Assembly: GCA_003527885.1 (NCBI GenBank)
Contig: DPWB01000347.1
Location: 1 to 22,726 of the forward strand
Direction: 5' to 3'
DNA: 22,726 nt
Source of the DNA: Candidatus Competibacteraceae bacterium
GTDB taxonomy: Bacteria; Pseudomonadota; Gammaproteobacteria; Competibacterales; Competibacteraceae
A model generated the notes under the pieces. That model searched no databases. It was not told the DNA's origin and saw only the letters and a list, made by a program, of their open reading frames with translations. The position numbers and the translations under genes were made by a program. Shown piece by piece: positions 1-7,908 of this stretch (position 1 is the first letter of the stretch; the number at the start of each line of letters is the position of its first letter).

Positions 1-233
1 GCGATGGTGTTGAATTCCTTGGCGATGCCGCCGGCCCGCTCGATCTCCCGCGCCACCAGCTGGCCCAGATCCTTGAGATGGACGTGGCCGGGCACGAACT
101 GGGTGAAGGAGTTGGCCACGGCGATGATCGGTTTGCCGAAGTCGCCGTCCTGGACGCCGGTGGCCCGCCACAGCGCGCGGGCGCCCGCCATGTTGCGGCC
201 ATGAGTGGTGGTACGGGAACGATAATCGGGCAT
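1..233 (-). CDS. ilvD: Dihydroxy-acid dehydratase, N-terminal 77 codons (partial)
   Basis: IlvD dehydrates 2,3-dihydroxy acids to 2-keto acids in valine and isoleucine synthesis, using an Fe-S cluster in the cytoplasm. Only the N-terminus is inside the window; the gene runs off the left edge. The visible protein starts [20 protein letters not shown] and continues through [25 protein letters not shown] and [10 protein letters not shown], all hallmark N-terminal blocks of the IlvD/Edd family in its IlvD form. The ATG at 233 is supported by a GGAG Shine-Dalgarno at 241-244 with a 7-base spacer. The gene is divergent from the cytochrome gene at 445. Identity is firm; nothing can be said about the rest of the protein. 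Confidence 0.96.
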   Translation of the reverse strand, partial: MPDYRSRTTTHGRNMAGARALWRATGVQDGDFGKPIIAVANSFTQFVPGHVHLKDLGQLVAREIERAGGIAKEFNTI

Positions 234-444
234 GTAAGCACTCCAAAAATCAAAAAAAACCGGAACGACGGACCAGATATCCGCGATCGGACAGGATTCT
301 AAGACAATTTCGGCCGTCAGGGTCCTCTTATGCGAGCGGCTTGTAAAAATGCCGCAATGACTTAGTCTTATTAACAGAATTTCATGCGCCCGGCCAAACC
401 GCGTCCGGCGCCCTACCATTTCTTATACTAACAAAGAGGTTCTC
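234..444. promoter_or_regulatory. Divergent intergenic region between ilvD and the cytochrome gene
   Basis: This 211-base spacer must hold promoters for both directions. For ilvD, minus-strand TAGAAT at 301-296 resembles a -10 box, but no good -35 lies 16-18 bases upstream of it. The leader also has a run of eight T on the minus strand (252-259). For the cytochrome gene, TTGTAA at 341-346 with TAGTCT at 363-368 is a weak candidate pair. The AAAGAGG Shine-Dalgarno at 433-439 fixes the cytochrome start. I see no clear operator. Confidence 0.3.
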
Positions 445-1059
445 ATGACTCGATTTGCCTTGCGTTCGTTCGTGGCCTTGGTCGTTTGCGGGGCCTTGGC
501 CGGCACCGCGCAGGCGGCCGGCGACCCGGCGGCCGGGAAAGCCAAATTCGAAACCTGCACCGGCTGTCATGCCATCCCCGGTTACACCAACGCCTATCCG
601 ACCTATCACGTACCCCGGCTGGGCGGCCAACATCCCGACTATGTCGTCGCCGCGCTCAAAGGCTATCAAGCCGGCGAACGCCAGCACCCGACCATGCACG
701 CCAACTCGTCATCGTTGAGCGAGCAAGATATGCAGGACATCGCGGCCTACCTGTCAAGCTACCCACTGGCCAAGGAGGCCAATCCGATCAGCGGCAACGT
801 CGCCGCCGGCAAAGTCAAAAGCGTGGCCTGCGTGGCCTGCCACGGCCCGGACGGTAACGGACCCATCCCGCTCTATCCCCGGTTGGCCGGACAGTACGAG
901 GATTACCTGACCAAAGTCTTGCACGATTACAAGACCGGAAAACGGAATAACTCCGTGATGAAGGGTATGGCTTTGCCGCTGACGGAGCAGGATATCGCCG
1001 ATCTGGCCGCTTATTTTGCCAGCCAACCGAAAGGGTTGGTGGTGGTCGGGCACAACTGA
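445..1059 (+). CDS. Exported diheme cytochrome c, c4-like
   Basis: This 204-residue protein is probably a periplasmic electron carrier made of two class I cytochrome c domains in tandem. A Sec signal peptide spans residues 1-24, with likely cleavage after TAQA. Heme 1 attaches at CTGCH (38-42) with Met84 as the likely distal ligand (HPTM). Heme 2 attaches at CVACH (129-133) with Met172 or Met175 as ligand. Both halves show the c4-type pattern of a proline-arginine-leucine-glycine/alanine-glycine-glutamine segment (PRLGGQ, PRLAGQ) and a closing helix (IAAYL, LAAYF). The length matches cytochrome c4, about 200 residues. ATG445 follows AAAGAGG at 433-439. The gene stands alone, converging with the kinase gene ending at 1159, so its redox partner cannot be inferred. 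Family is secure; exact subgroup less so. Confidence 0.9.
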   Translation: MTRFALRSFVALVVCGALAGTAQAAGDPAAGKAKFETCTGCHAIPGYTNAYPTYHVPRLGGQHPDYVVAALKGYQAGERQHPTMHANSSSLSEQDMQDIAAYLSSYPLAKEANPISGNVAAGKVKSVACVACHGPDGNGPIPLYPRLAGQYEDYLTKVLHDYKTGKRNNSVMKGMALPLTEQDIADLAAYFASQPKGLVVVGHN

Positions 1060-1158
1060 GCGTCGGCCGCGGCCCGGTATCGCCCGTTGAGGGCCTCGGC
1101 AACAACTGGTCCCCGGCCGGACTCACCGGGCATCTCACCGCCTCGCTGCTCGCCTCGG
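1060..1158. other. Short gap between convergent cytochrome and kinase genes
   Basis: This 99-base gap holds a GGCCGCGGCC palindrome (1065-1074) and a possible CCCGG/CCGGG hairpin (1112-1130). Neither is followed by a T-run, so I do not call a terminator. Confidence 0.3.
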
Positions 1159-3219
1159 CTAGCGGGCGGGAGAATAAGGCAGCCACCGTTTGATGGCGGC
1201 GGCGAGCGCGTCCATTTCGTAGGGCTTGGTCAGGTAATCGTCCATTCCGCTGGCGACGCAGCGCGCGCGATCTTCCGCCATCGCGTTGGCGGTCATCGCG
1301 ATCACCGGAGTGGGTGAACTGCCTTGCCGCCGCTCCCAAAGCCGGATTTCCTGGGTCGCGGCATGGCCGTCCATCAGCGGCATTTCCACGTCCATCAACA
1401 CCAGATCATAGGTTCCCTGGCGGAATTTCTCCAAGGCTTCCAAACCGTTGCTGGCGATCTCACAGGTTGTGCCAAAGGTGGCCAACATGCTGGAAGCCAC
1501 CAGTTGATTTACTTGATTGTCTTCCACCAGCAACACGTGGCCGGGCCGGTCGGGACCCGGTGCGAGCCGATCGTCGGTCACGCGGCGGCTCGCCCCTTCA
1601 GCGCCGATCGCCGGATTGGCCGCGGCCACCTCCACGGGCTCTGGCGCGGGGTCGATGTGCTTTAGCGGCAAGGAAAACCAAAACCGCGTCCCGTGACCGG
1701 GGCGGCTTTCCACGCGCAAGACCCCGCCCATGGCGCCGACCAAATCCTTGCAAATCGCCAACCCCAAACCGGTGCCGCCATACTTGCGGGTCGTGGACTG
1801 GTCGGCCTGCGTGAAGGGCTTGAACAGCTTTTGGACCACGCTTTCCGCCATGCCGATCCCGGTATCCCAAACCCCAAACCGCAGCGCGCCATCCGCCGGC
1901 TCCAGCTCGACGCGCAGTCCCACTTCGCCCCGTTCGGTGAACTTCACCGCGTTATCCAGCAGATTGATGAGCACTTGCCGCAAGCGGGTCGGGTCGCCCT
2001 CGACCTGGCTCGGCAGCTCCGGCGCGATCTCGAACTTGAGCTCCAAGCCCTTGGTTTGGGCGCGTTTCAACGCCACGGAAGCCACCTCATCGATGGTCTG
2101 CCTGAGCCCGAAGGCAATGCGCTCCAGCACCAGCCGACCCGCTTCGATCTTCGCCAGATCCAGCACCTCCCCGATCAAGTCCAGCAGGTGCTCGCCGGCG
2201 GTATGAATCCGTTGCGAATAATCCCGTTGTACCGGCGTCAGCGCTTCCCGATCCAACAATTGCGCGAAGCCGAGAATCGCGTTCATCGGGGTTCGCAACT
2301 CGTGGCTCATGCGTGAAACGAAATCGGATTTGGCGCGGCTCGCCCGTTCCGCTTCATCTCGGGCCGAGCGCATTTCGCCCCAGGCGCGCACCAGTTTGTC
2401 GTTCGACTGTTTGAGCTGGCGCGCAGCCAAAATGCCGATCAGCGTCACGGCGCCGATCACCAGCACCACCAGAACGGTCTCGGTGATCTTGTAGCGGTCG
2501 CGCTGGGCGGCCAGTTGCGCTTCCAGACTTTCCAGCCGATGCTGGCTTTCAAAAAACAACCGGTTGGCGTTTTCGTTGAGCCGGAAGAAAAAGGAAGGCA
2601 GCCGCTTGAAGTAAGCCAGAATATCCCGAGTGACCGCGATCAACCCCTCGCCGTTCTGCCGCTGGCGATGTTCGTCGCGCAGCTTGAGCATATCCCGCAA
2701 TTCGCTCACTTTGCTCTCGATCTGCTCGACGTGGGGGGCGATCTCGATGAGCTCCATCACGTAGCCCTTGTCGGCCGCGTCCGGTTTGAAGGTGGCTTGC
2801 CGGACCATTTGGTCCATGCCTTCCACGTTGAGATAGATCAGCTGCTTAACTGTCCCTCCGTCCTTCACCACCCCCAGATCGTGTTCCAGCTTGACCACTT
2901 TTTTCAGCAGCTCGGCCTGAATTCGCTCCTGGGCCGCGTCGCCACCGGCCATCCCCATCCGGTAGACATCCATCTCGATACCTTGAATGCCGCGGACGAT
3001 TTCCTCGCCCACGAACAGCCGCGCGCGCTCGTTGGCGCTGCGGGCCCCCAGCTCGTCGATCAAGCCGTAAAACAACTTATTCAAACCCACGATGAGCAGG
3101 AAGCCGACGAAGAACAAGCCGATCAGCCATAGGAAGCGCAGCGGCGAGGCTACCCTGGACTCGCCGGCCGGTCCCGCCAGCTCCGCCTTCGGCTCAGTTC
3201 CCCGTTCGGCGTCCATCAT
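1159..3219 (-). CDS. Membrane hybrid sensor histidine kinase with receiver domain
   Basis: This 686-residue hybrid sensor has TM1 at about 28-50, a periplasmic domain at about 51-246 that looks mostly helical, and TM2 at about 247-266. A HisKA dimerisation domain follows with the phospho-acceptor His306 in MSHELRT. The HATPase has an N box around Asn423, DTGIG at 452-456 and GGTGLGL at 481-487. The C-terminal receiver domain (about 561-680) has acidic-pocket Asp567, phospho-acceptor Asp610 and Lys665. There is no HPt domain in the protein and no separate response regulator nearby, so the downstream partner lies elsewhere. The gene starts 32 bases after a periplasmic binding-protein gene, probably in the same transcript, which suggests that the binding protein delivers the signal. 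Start is ATG at 3219 or 3216; the Shine-Dalgarno is weak. Confidence 0.93.
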   Translation of the reverse strand: MMDAERGTEPKAELAGPAGESRVASPLRFLWLIGLFFVGFLLIVGLNKLFYGLIDELGARSANERARLFVGEEIVRGIQGIEMDVYRMGMAGGDAAQERIQAELLKKVVKLEHDLGVVKDGGTVKQLIYLNVEGMDQMVRQATFKPDAADKGYVMELIEIAPHVEQIESKVSELRDMLKLRDEHRQRQNGEGLIAVTRDILAYFKRLPSFFFRLNENANRLFFESQHRLESLEAQLAAQRDRYKITETVLVVLVIGAVTLIGILAARQLKQSNDKLVRAWGEMRSARDEAERASRAKSDFVSRMSHELRTPMNAILGFAQLLDREALTPVQRDYSQRIHTAGEHLLDLIGEVLDLAKIEAGRLVLERIAFGLRQTIDEVASVALKRAQTKGLELKFEIAPELPSQVEGDPTRLRQVLINLLDNAVKFTERGEVGLRVELEPADGALRFGVWDTGIGMAESVVQKLFKPFTQADQSTTRKYGGTGLGLAICKDLVGAMGGVLRVESRPGHGTRFWFSLPLKHIDPAPEPVEVAAANPAIGAEGASRRVTDDRLAPGPDRPGHVLLVEDNQVNQLVASSMLATFGTTCEIASNGLEALEKFRQGTYDLVLMDVEMPLMDGHAATQEIRLWERRQGSSPTPVIAMTANAMAEDRARCVASGMDDYLTKPYEMDALAAAIKRWLPYSPAR

Positions 3220-3251
3220 CCCGCGCTAAAGTCCGACGACCATACCCGCCA

Positions 3252-4055
3252 TTATTGGACTGCGGTCTTGTTATCGAGAAATCCGTGCTTGCGGAAAATC
3301 GCCTGCCCTTCCTCGGCAGCCGCATAGTTCATGAAACGGCGGGTCAACTCCTGATTTTTCGAGAACGTGAGCAAGTTCAACAATAGCGCCTGCGGTTTCG
3401 CCACCGCGGGGTCCAGATCGATCACGTCGACCGCCTGGGCGTTATCGGGGAAAAAACCGGTCGCCCGCCAGTTCATCACCACATCGGCCTCGCCCTTTTT
3501 CATGGCGCCGTTCAGGCTGCGGGAATCGGAGGACAGATAGATCGCCTTGTCGATGACCTGTTGGTAAATGCCCAGCGATTCCAAAATTCGCTTGGTCTCC
3601 TGGCCGACGCTGCCGCTTTCCGCATCGCCGATGATCGCCGTCACGTCCGCGCGCAGTAGTTCCTTAGGGTCGCCTTTCACCTGCTTGGGATTGCCCTTTC
3701 GAGTCATGAGCGCCATTTGGTTGTATCCCACCGTCACCACAGCGCCGAGCAACCCTTCGGAGAGGTGTTTGGCGCGGTAAGTGGGCTCTCCCGGTAGAAA
3801 CAGATCGCCCAGCCCGCTCTTTTTGGCGCTTTGGTAAAGATCCTCCGACCCACCCTGCGAGAGGGTGATTTTCACATTTTCCTTCTGCTCGAAGTTGTGC
3901 GCGATCTCGGTCATCGGCCGCACCATGGTGATCCCGCAATACACCAATAACTCCGGTTGCGGTTGCGCCTGTCCGACCGCGCTGCCGGAAAAGGCGAGCA
4001 GCCCCCCTAACAGCAGCCAAGCCCCGGTTATTCCACCCATCAGTTTATCTAACAT
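3252..4055 (-). CDS. Periplasmic substrate-binding protein, ModA-like type 2 fold
   Basis: This 267-residue exported protein has a signal peptide at about 1-30 (cleavage likely after VGQA). The mature chain opens with LLVYCGITMVRPM followed by a conserved SQGGSEDLYQ segment, as in the molybdate/tungstate/phosphate-type binding proteins. The later VVMNWRATGF segment and the C-terminal segment around FMNYAAAEEGQ fit the same fold. The bound ligand is unknown. I chose ATG4055 rather than an upstream in-frame start because it gives a clean signal peptide and has AAAGGA at 4066-4071, about 10 bases upstream. No permease or ATPase genes follow; instead a hybrid histidine kinase lies 32 bases downstream. 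A sensory role, presenting a bound anion to that kinase as TorT does for TorS, is more likely than transport. Confidence 0.85.
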   Translation of the reverse strand: MLDKLMGGITGAWLLLGGLLAFSGSAVGQAQPQPELLVYCGITMVRPMTEIAHNFEQKENVKITLSQGGSEDLYQSAKKSGLGDLFLPGEPTYRAKHLSEGLLGAVVTVGYNQMALMTRKGNPKQVKGDPKELLRADVTAIIGDAESGSVGQETKRILESLGIYQQVIDKAIYLSSDSRSLNGAMKKGEADVVMNWRATGFFPDNAQAVDVIDLDPAVAKPQALLLNLLTFSKNQELTRRFMNYAAAEEGQAIFRKHGFLDNKTAVQ

Positions 4056-4457
4056 CACAGCGCTATCCTTTCGTTTGACATTGCCCGTTGATCCGTGAGG
4101 CGAGTTCGCCCTGGCCTCACGACTGACGAGCCAAGCAATCCTTGAGCCAGCCGCCCAAGTCGCCGGCCAGCCCACGCATCGCCCGGTTTTTCCCATCGCT
4201 TGGCCCGAAATGACCTACCTCGGCCGCACCACCGCCCGGCGGCTCGCCCGACCGCCGAGGTTTCTCAACCTCCGACAGCTCCCGCTTCTTCCAGCGCGTG
4301 AGCCGCGCCGAAGGAGCGTCACCACCCGTCGGAAATCTGTCGCGCCGCGCGTCGTGAACCCGTTGCTTTCCACGCCCGCGCCCTCCAGAATTTCACGGTC
4401 GGACCACTGTCAAATTTCCATCCTTCCCGTCAGCCGCCACAGAGTTTGGAGACGCCC
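4056..4457. other. Intergenic stretch without a convincing gene (402 bases)
   Basis: This is the divergent spacer between the binding-protein gene (minus) and the lipoprotein operon (plus). Open frames here encode only Arg/Pro-rich sequence with no recognisable motif. TTGACA occurs at 4075-4080 on the plus strand and at 4414-4409 on the minus strand, but neither has an acceptable -10 at 16-18 bases. A GGAG Shine-Dalgarno for the downstream lipoprotein lies at 4448-4451. I see no hairpin, repeat or small gene I would defend. Confidence 0.5.
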
Positions 4458-5135
4458 ATGTCCTTTCAGCGAGCAGGAAAATACTTCATCGCCACCGGGG
4501 TGAGCTGCGCCATCCTGGCAGGCTGCGCCACCCCGCCTGGCGGCGCCATGGACGACCGCCAGCAAACCGTCGCCGAGGGCGCGGTCGTCGGCGCGGTGTT
4601 GGGCGGCTTGCTCGGCAGCGCCGTCAGCGACCGCCACAAAGGCAGGGGGGCGCTGGTCGGCGCGGCCGCCGGCGGCTTGCTGGGCGCCGGCATCGGCAGT
4701 TCGATCGCCGACCGCAAAGCGCACTATTCGCGGGAGGAGGATTTTCTGGTCGCGGAAATCCAGCGCAATCAGGATTTCATCGCGGAGGCCGACGACCAGA
4801 ACCGCCAGCTCTACCAGGACATCGCCCGGCTGGATCGCGAGTCGCAGCGGCTGGCGCGCGATTACCGTGCCGGCAAAACGACGCGGGACGCCCTGGCCAG
4901 CCAGCGCGCCAGCCTGGAAAAACAGCTGGCCAAGGCCAAGCAGCTCAACTCGCTGGCCGAGAAACAATTGGCGGACGCCAGCGAGGTCCACCAAGAATCC
5001 CGCCAGAAGCGCGGACCGCAGGACAGCTATACTCGGCAGCTCGAATCCAACGTGGCGCAGTTGAAGGAAACCCGCCAGCAATCCGCCCAGAACGTCAGCA
5101 GCTTGCAGCGGGTTTATGACAGCATGGCGATCTGA
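4458..5135 (+). CDS. Glycine-zipper and coiled-coil lipoprotein
   Basis: This 225-residue predicted lipoprotein has a lipobox LAGC with Cys23; the +2 residue is Ala, so outer-membrane sorting is expected by the E. coli Lol rule. Residues about 41-82 form a glycine zipper: two hydrophobic stretches rich in GxxxG (AVVGAVLGGLLG and ALVGAAAGGLLG) flanking a charged turn, as in SlyB/17-kDa-antigen-type envelope proteins. Residues about 93-220 are charged, Gln/Glu/Lys-rich and strongly coiled-coil-like. ATG4458 is preferred over an in-frame TTG at 4446 because the GGAG at 4448-4451 sits 6 bases before it. It is the first gene of a four-gene run of exported proteins. No enzymatic motif is visible; a structural role linking membrane and periplasm is an inference. 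Confidence 0.85.
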   Translation: MSFQRAGKYFIATGVSCAILAGCATPPGGAMDDRQQTVAEGAVVGAVLGGLLGSAVSDRHKGRGALVGAAAGGLLGAGIGSSIADRKAHYSREEDFLVAEIQRNQDFIAEADDQNRQLYQDIARLDRESQRLARDYRAGKTTRDALASQRASLEKQLAKAKQLNSLAEKQLADASEVHQESRQKRGPQDSYTRQLESNVAQLKETRQQSAQNVSSLQRVYDSMAI

Positions 5136-5196
5136 CGGCGCCGTCCGACCTTCAGTGTCTCCACCTCAAAGCCTTCGAGAAACGGGAGCGGACTTC

Positions 5197-5697
5197 ATGA
5201 AATTAACCAATTTTCCCAGCCTCTTACTCGGCGCGCTCGCCCTCGCTGGCTGCGCGGCCGACCCCGGCAACGACCCGCGTTCGGGCGGTTTCTTTGGCGG
5301 CGTGCGCGGTTTGGCATCCGGCGACTACGAGCTGCGCCAACAGCACTTGCGCGGCGAACGGGACGAATCCCTCAACGAGTTACGGGCTCTGCGCCGCGAA
5401 GGCGAGGCGCTGGAGACCACCCGCGCGATGAAAGCCGACGAAGTCGCCGCGCAACGGCGGCAGCTGGCTTCGCTCAAGGCCCGCAACCGGGAAACGGCCC
5501 GGCGGATCGACCAGTTGCGGCGTTCCAAAACTGCCACCGAACAGCGGACCGCCGAGCTGCGCCGCAAGCAACAACAACTGACCCGCGATATCGGGCAGTT
5601 CGAAACCGAACTCGAACGGGGCCAGCTCACCGCCCCGCAAGCCGACGCCCGGCGGCTCGGCCTGGAGCGGCAGTACGACGCCATCAAGGATCTGTAA
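5197..5697 (+). CDS. Small coiled-coil lipoprotein
   Basis: This 166-residue protein has a short signal ending in lipobox LAGC (Cys19), then a Gly-rich linker and a helix of about 110 residues rich in Arg, Glu, Gln and Leu, predicted to be an elongated coiled coil. ATG5197 is chosen over upstream in-frame starts because it gives the lipoprotein signal and has GGGAG at 5184-5188, 8 bases upstream. It lies 61 bases after the glycine-zipper lipoprotein and 40 bases before a TPR gene, so an operon is likely. Both lipoproteins combine a membrane anchor with a long coiled coil, which suggests that they might pair, but the sequence cannot prove this. I do not recognise a named family. Confidence 0.82.
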   Translation: MKLTNFPSLLLGALALAGCAADPGNDPRSGGFFGGVRGLASGDYELRQQHLRGERDESLNELRALRREGEALETTRAMKADEVAAQRRQLASLKARNRETARRIDQLRRSKTATEQRTAELRRKQQQLTRDIGQFETELERGQLTAPQADARRLGLERQYDAIKDL

Positions 5698-5737
5698 TTT
5701 TCCGGCCCCGCGCGGACCCACCGGCCCTCAAAACCTC

Positions 5738-6454
5738 ATGCCAGCCCGCCGTCTCCCGCTGGCGCTGCTGCTGGCGTCTCACCTTCTGACGCCGCCGGCC
5801 AGCGCGCAAAACAGCGAGCAAAATCGCTATTACGTCCAGCAAATGATCGAATTGGCCGCCGCCAACGATGACAGCGGCGTAACGGCCATGCAGCGGGTGC
5901 TGGAACAAAGCCCCAAACCGACAGCGACCGATCCGGCCGGTGCGCGGGCTGCCCTTCAGCGCGGTTTGGCGGCTTTGGAACAGAATGAACTCACCGCGGC
6001 CTTGAGCGCGTTCCAACAGGCCAGCCGCGCCGACGCCAGCAACGTCGAGGCCAGCAACTATCTGGGATTGGTCTATCGCAAGCTCGACCGGCTGACGGAA
6101 GCGGAAAGCGCCTTGCAGTTAACGCTGGTCCTGGAGCCGGCTCGCGCGGTCGCCTGGTTCCAGCTCGCCCAGGTCTACGGACTGCAAAAAGACCCGCATC
6201 GCGCCCTGGGCGCGCTCGCCAACACCTACCGGTTCGCCCAGAACCCCATGCGCGCCGAGGAAATTTTGCGCAACATCGCCGAAAACGAAACCGTCGATAC
6301 GCTGCGTGACGCCGCCTTGGCGGCCTTAAGGCTTTACCGTCTGCCGGCCGAAGCGGTGATCGTTCCGCCGCTGCCCGCCAATCCAGATATCAAACCCCTG
6401 AACGCCCGGCCCGGTTCCAGGTCGGTCGTCCTCCCCAAACGGCCGGCCCCGTGA
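5738..6454 (+). CDS. Exported TPR-repeat protein
   Basis: This 238-residue protein has a Sec signal at about 1-23 (cleavage near ASAQ). Residues 31-57 carry YYVQQMIELAAAND, a block repeated in the next gene. About three tetratricopeptide repeats follow at roughly 69-170, recognisable by the spacing of Ala, Gly, Tyr and Pro residues (NYLGLVYRKLDR, WFQLAQVYGLQ). The C-terminal tail (200-238) is Pro-rich. Its stop overlaps the GTG start of the next gene by 4 bases (GTGA at 6451-6454), indicating translational coupling. No strong Shine-Dalgarno is seen before ATG5738. TPRs mediate protein-protein binding, so this is probably an adaptor for the neighbouring protease or lipoproteins; that function is inferred. 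Confidence 0.85.
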   Translation: MPARRLPLALLLASHLLTPPASAQNSEQNRYYVQQMIELAAANDDSGVTAMQRVLEQSPKPTATDPAGARAALQRGLAALEQNELTAALSAFQQASRADASNVEASNYLGLVYRKLDRLTEAESALQLTLVLEPARAVAWFQLAQVYGLQKDPHRALGALANTYRFAQNPMRAEEILRNIAENETVDTLRDAALAALRLYRLPAEAVIVPPLPANPDIKPLNARPGSRSVVLPKRPAP

Positions 6455-7908
6455 AGGCCACCCTCGCTTTGCTGGCGTCGGGCATCATGCTGGCGTGCAT
6501 CGCGCCGGCCAGCGCCGCGAGCCAATACGAGACTCTCGATTATTACGTCCAGCAGATGATCGCCCACGCGGCCGCCAACGATGCGACCGGGGTAGGGACC
6601 TTTCAAGAGCAATTGGAGCAGCTGCGGCGGCCGGAAGCCGGCGATTCCGCCAAGGCCCGGCCTTACCAGCAGCAGGGTTTGGAGCACCTGGGCCGCAACA
6701 ATCTCAAGCAAGCGCTGGCCGCGTTCCGCCAAGCCTTCATCGCCGATCCCATCGATCCGGAGATCGCCGGCCACCTCGGGATGACCTATCTGCGCCTGCG
6801 CCGTTTCAAGGAAGCGGAGCGGCTGGCTGTTTACACCCTGTCGCTGGCGCCGACGCAGTCGGCGACCTGGAGCGTGCTGGGAGAAACTTACGGTCAAACC
6901 GGCGACGCGCCACGGGCCGCCGGCGCTTTCGTCAACGCGTACCGTTTCGCCAAGAACCCACCCCAGATCGTCGAGCGCTTACGGCAGCTGGCGGCGGCGG
7001 ACCCCGAGACCCTAAGAGCCGGCGCCCGACAGGCGCTGGACTCGATCCGCCCGCCCGCCGATAGCCCGGCGGCCGCCTCCAGCTCTCTGCCAACCCCCAC
7101 AGAGAAACCGACCGCCCCGCCGGGACCGACGCCACCGACCAACGCCGCCGCGCCCGCTGGCGCGTCTTCCGCAGGCCCGGCACCGGCTGCCGGGCCCGCC
7201 GCGCTCAGCGCGGTCCTCGGTTCGCTCAAACGCGGCGTGGAAAACTTCAGCCATCCGCCCGCCAAAGCCACTTCGGAGACCGGAGCGCCGCGGGCGGCGG
7301 GCGCCGACAGTCCCGGACAACGGATTTACCGGCGCGCCAGTCCCCTAACCTGTCTGATCGTCACCTTCCGCAACGGCAGGAAGGACAGTCTGGGCAGTGG
7401 CTTGTTGGTCTCGCCCGACGGGCTGGTCATCACCAACCATCACGTCATCGACAAGGCCGACAATTTGGCGGTGCGCTGCGGCGAGCAAGAATCGGCCGCC
7501 AGCGTGCGCGGACGCAGCAGAAAACCGGATTTGGCGCTGCTGGCGACCGCGCTCAAAAGCGCGGAGAGTTTCGCGCTCAACGAAAGCTACGACCCGAACT
7601 TGATCGGGCGGGATATCTTCGTGATCGGCAACCCCTACGGCTTGGAAGGCACCTTTTCGACCGGAGTGATCAGCGGCTTGCGCGAAATCGACGGGGTGCG
7701 CTACATCCAGATTTCCGCGCCGGTCAGTCCGGGCAACAGCGGCGGGCCGGTCATCCTGGGAGACGGCACCGTCATCGGCATCGCCGCCATGGGCCTCAAG
7801 GCGGGACAAAACCTCAACTTCGCCATCGCTTCCACCGAAGTCATCGCCTCCCGGCTCTTCGATCCCGAGCGGATGAAAAGCCAGCCGCTCGCCGGCCCCC
7901 AGTTTTAG
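6451..7908 (+). CDS. Exported TPR protein fused to a trypsin-like serine protease
   Basis: This 485-residue protein starts at GTG6451. It has a signal peptide at about 1-23, then an N-terminal half (about 30-195) paralogous to the preceding gene: the same YYVQQMI...AAAND block and TPR-like repeats. A Pro/Ala/Ser-rich linker covers about 201-285. The C-terminal half (about 293-475) is a chymotrypsin-fold (S1, HtrA-like) protease domain with an apparently complete triad: His331 in TNHHV, Asp360 in KPDLALL and Ser430 in GNSGGP. No PDZ domain follows, unlike DegP/DegS. The domain order suggests a periplasmic protease whose substrates or partners are chosen by the TPR part. The final codon overlaps the convergent FHA gene's stop. 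Family call is firm; substrate unknown. Confidence 0.9.
   Translation: MKATLALLASGIMLACIAPASAASQYETLDYYVQQMIAHAAANDATGVGTFQEQLEQLRRPEAGDSAKARPYQQQGLEHLGRNNLKQALAAFRQAFIADPIDPEIAGHLGMTYLRLRRFKEAERLAVYTLSLAPTQSATWSVLGETYGQTGDAPRAAGAFVNAYRFAKNPPQIVERLRQLAAADPETLRAGARQALDSIRPPADSPAAASSSLPTPTEKPTAPPGPTPPTNAAAPAGASSAGPAPAAGPAALSAVLGSLKRGVENFSHPPAKATSETGAPRAAGADSPGQRIYRRASPLTCLIVTFRNGRKDSLGSGLLVSPDGLVITNHHVIDKADNLAVRCGEQESAASVRGRSRKPDLALLATALKSAESFALNESYDPNLIGRDIFVIGNPYGLEGTFSTGVISGLREIDGVRYIQISAPVSPGNSGGPVILGDGTVIGIAAMGLKAGQNLNFAIASTEVIASRLFDPERMKSQPLAGPQF
7905..7908. other. Overlapping convergent stop codons
   Basis: The four bases TTAG contain both stops: TAG at 7906-7908 ends the plus-strand protease gene and TAA (read on the minus strand from 7907 to 7905) ends the FHA gene. 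There is no spacer and hence no intergenic terminator, so transcripts from the two sides probably overlap as antisense unless they terminate inside the coding regions. Confidence 0.9.

Noticed and set aside
424..429. TATACT, a near-perfect -10 box just before the cytochrome gene
   Set aside because: Transcription would start inside the Shine-Dalgarno at 433-439, leaving no room for a usable ribosome site.
1065..1074. GGCCGCGGCC palindrome after the cytochrome gene as terminator
   Set aside because: No loop and no T-tract; perfect short GC palindromes are frequent at this base composition.
4210..4503. Open reading frame of 97 codons on the plus strand between the binding protein and the lipoprotein operon
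   Set aside because: Arg/Pro/Ser-rich product with no motif, no Shine-Dalgarno, and it runs out of frame into the well-supported lipoprotein gene.
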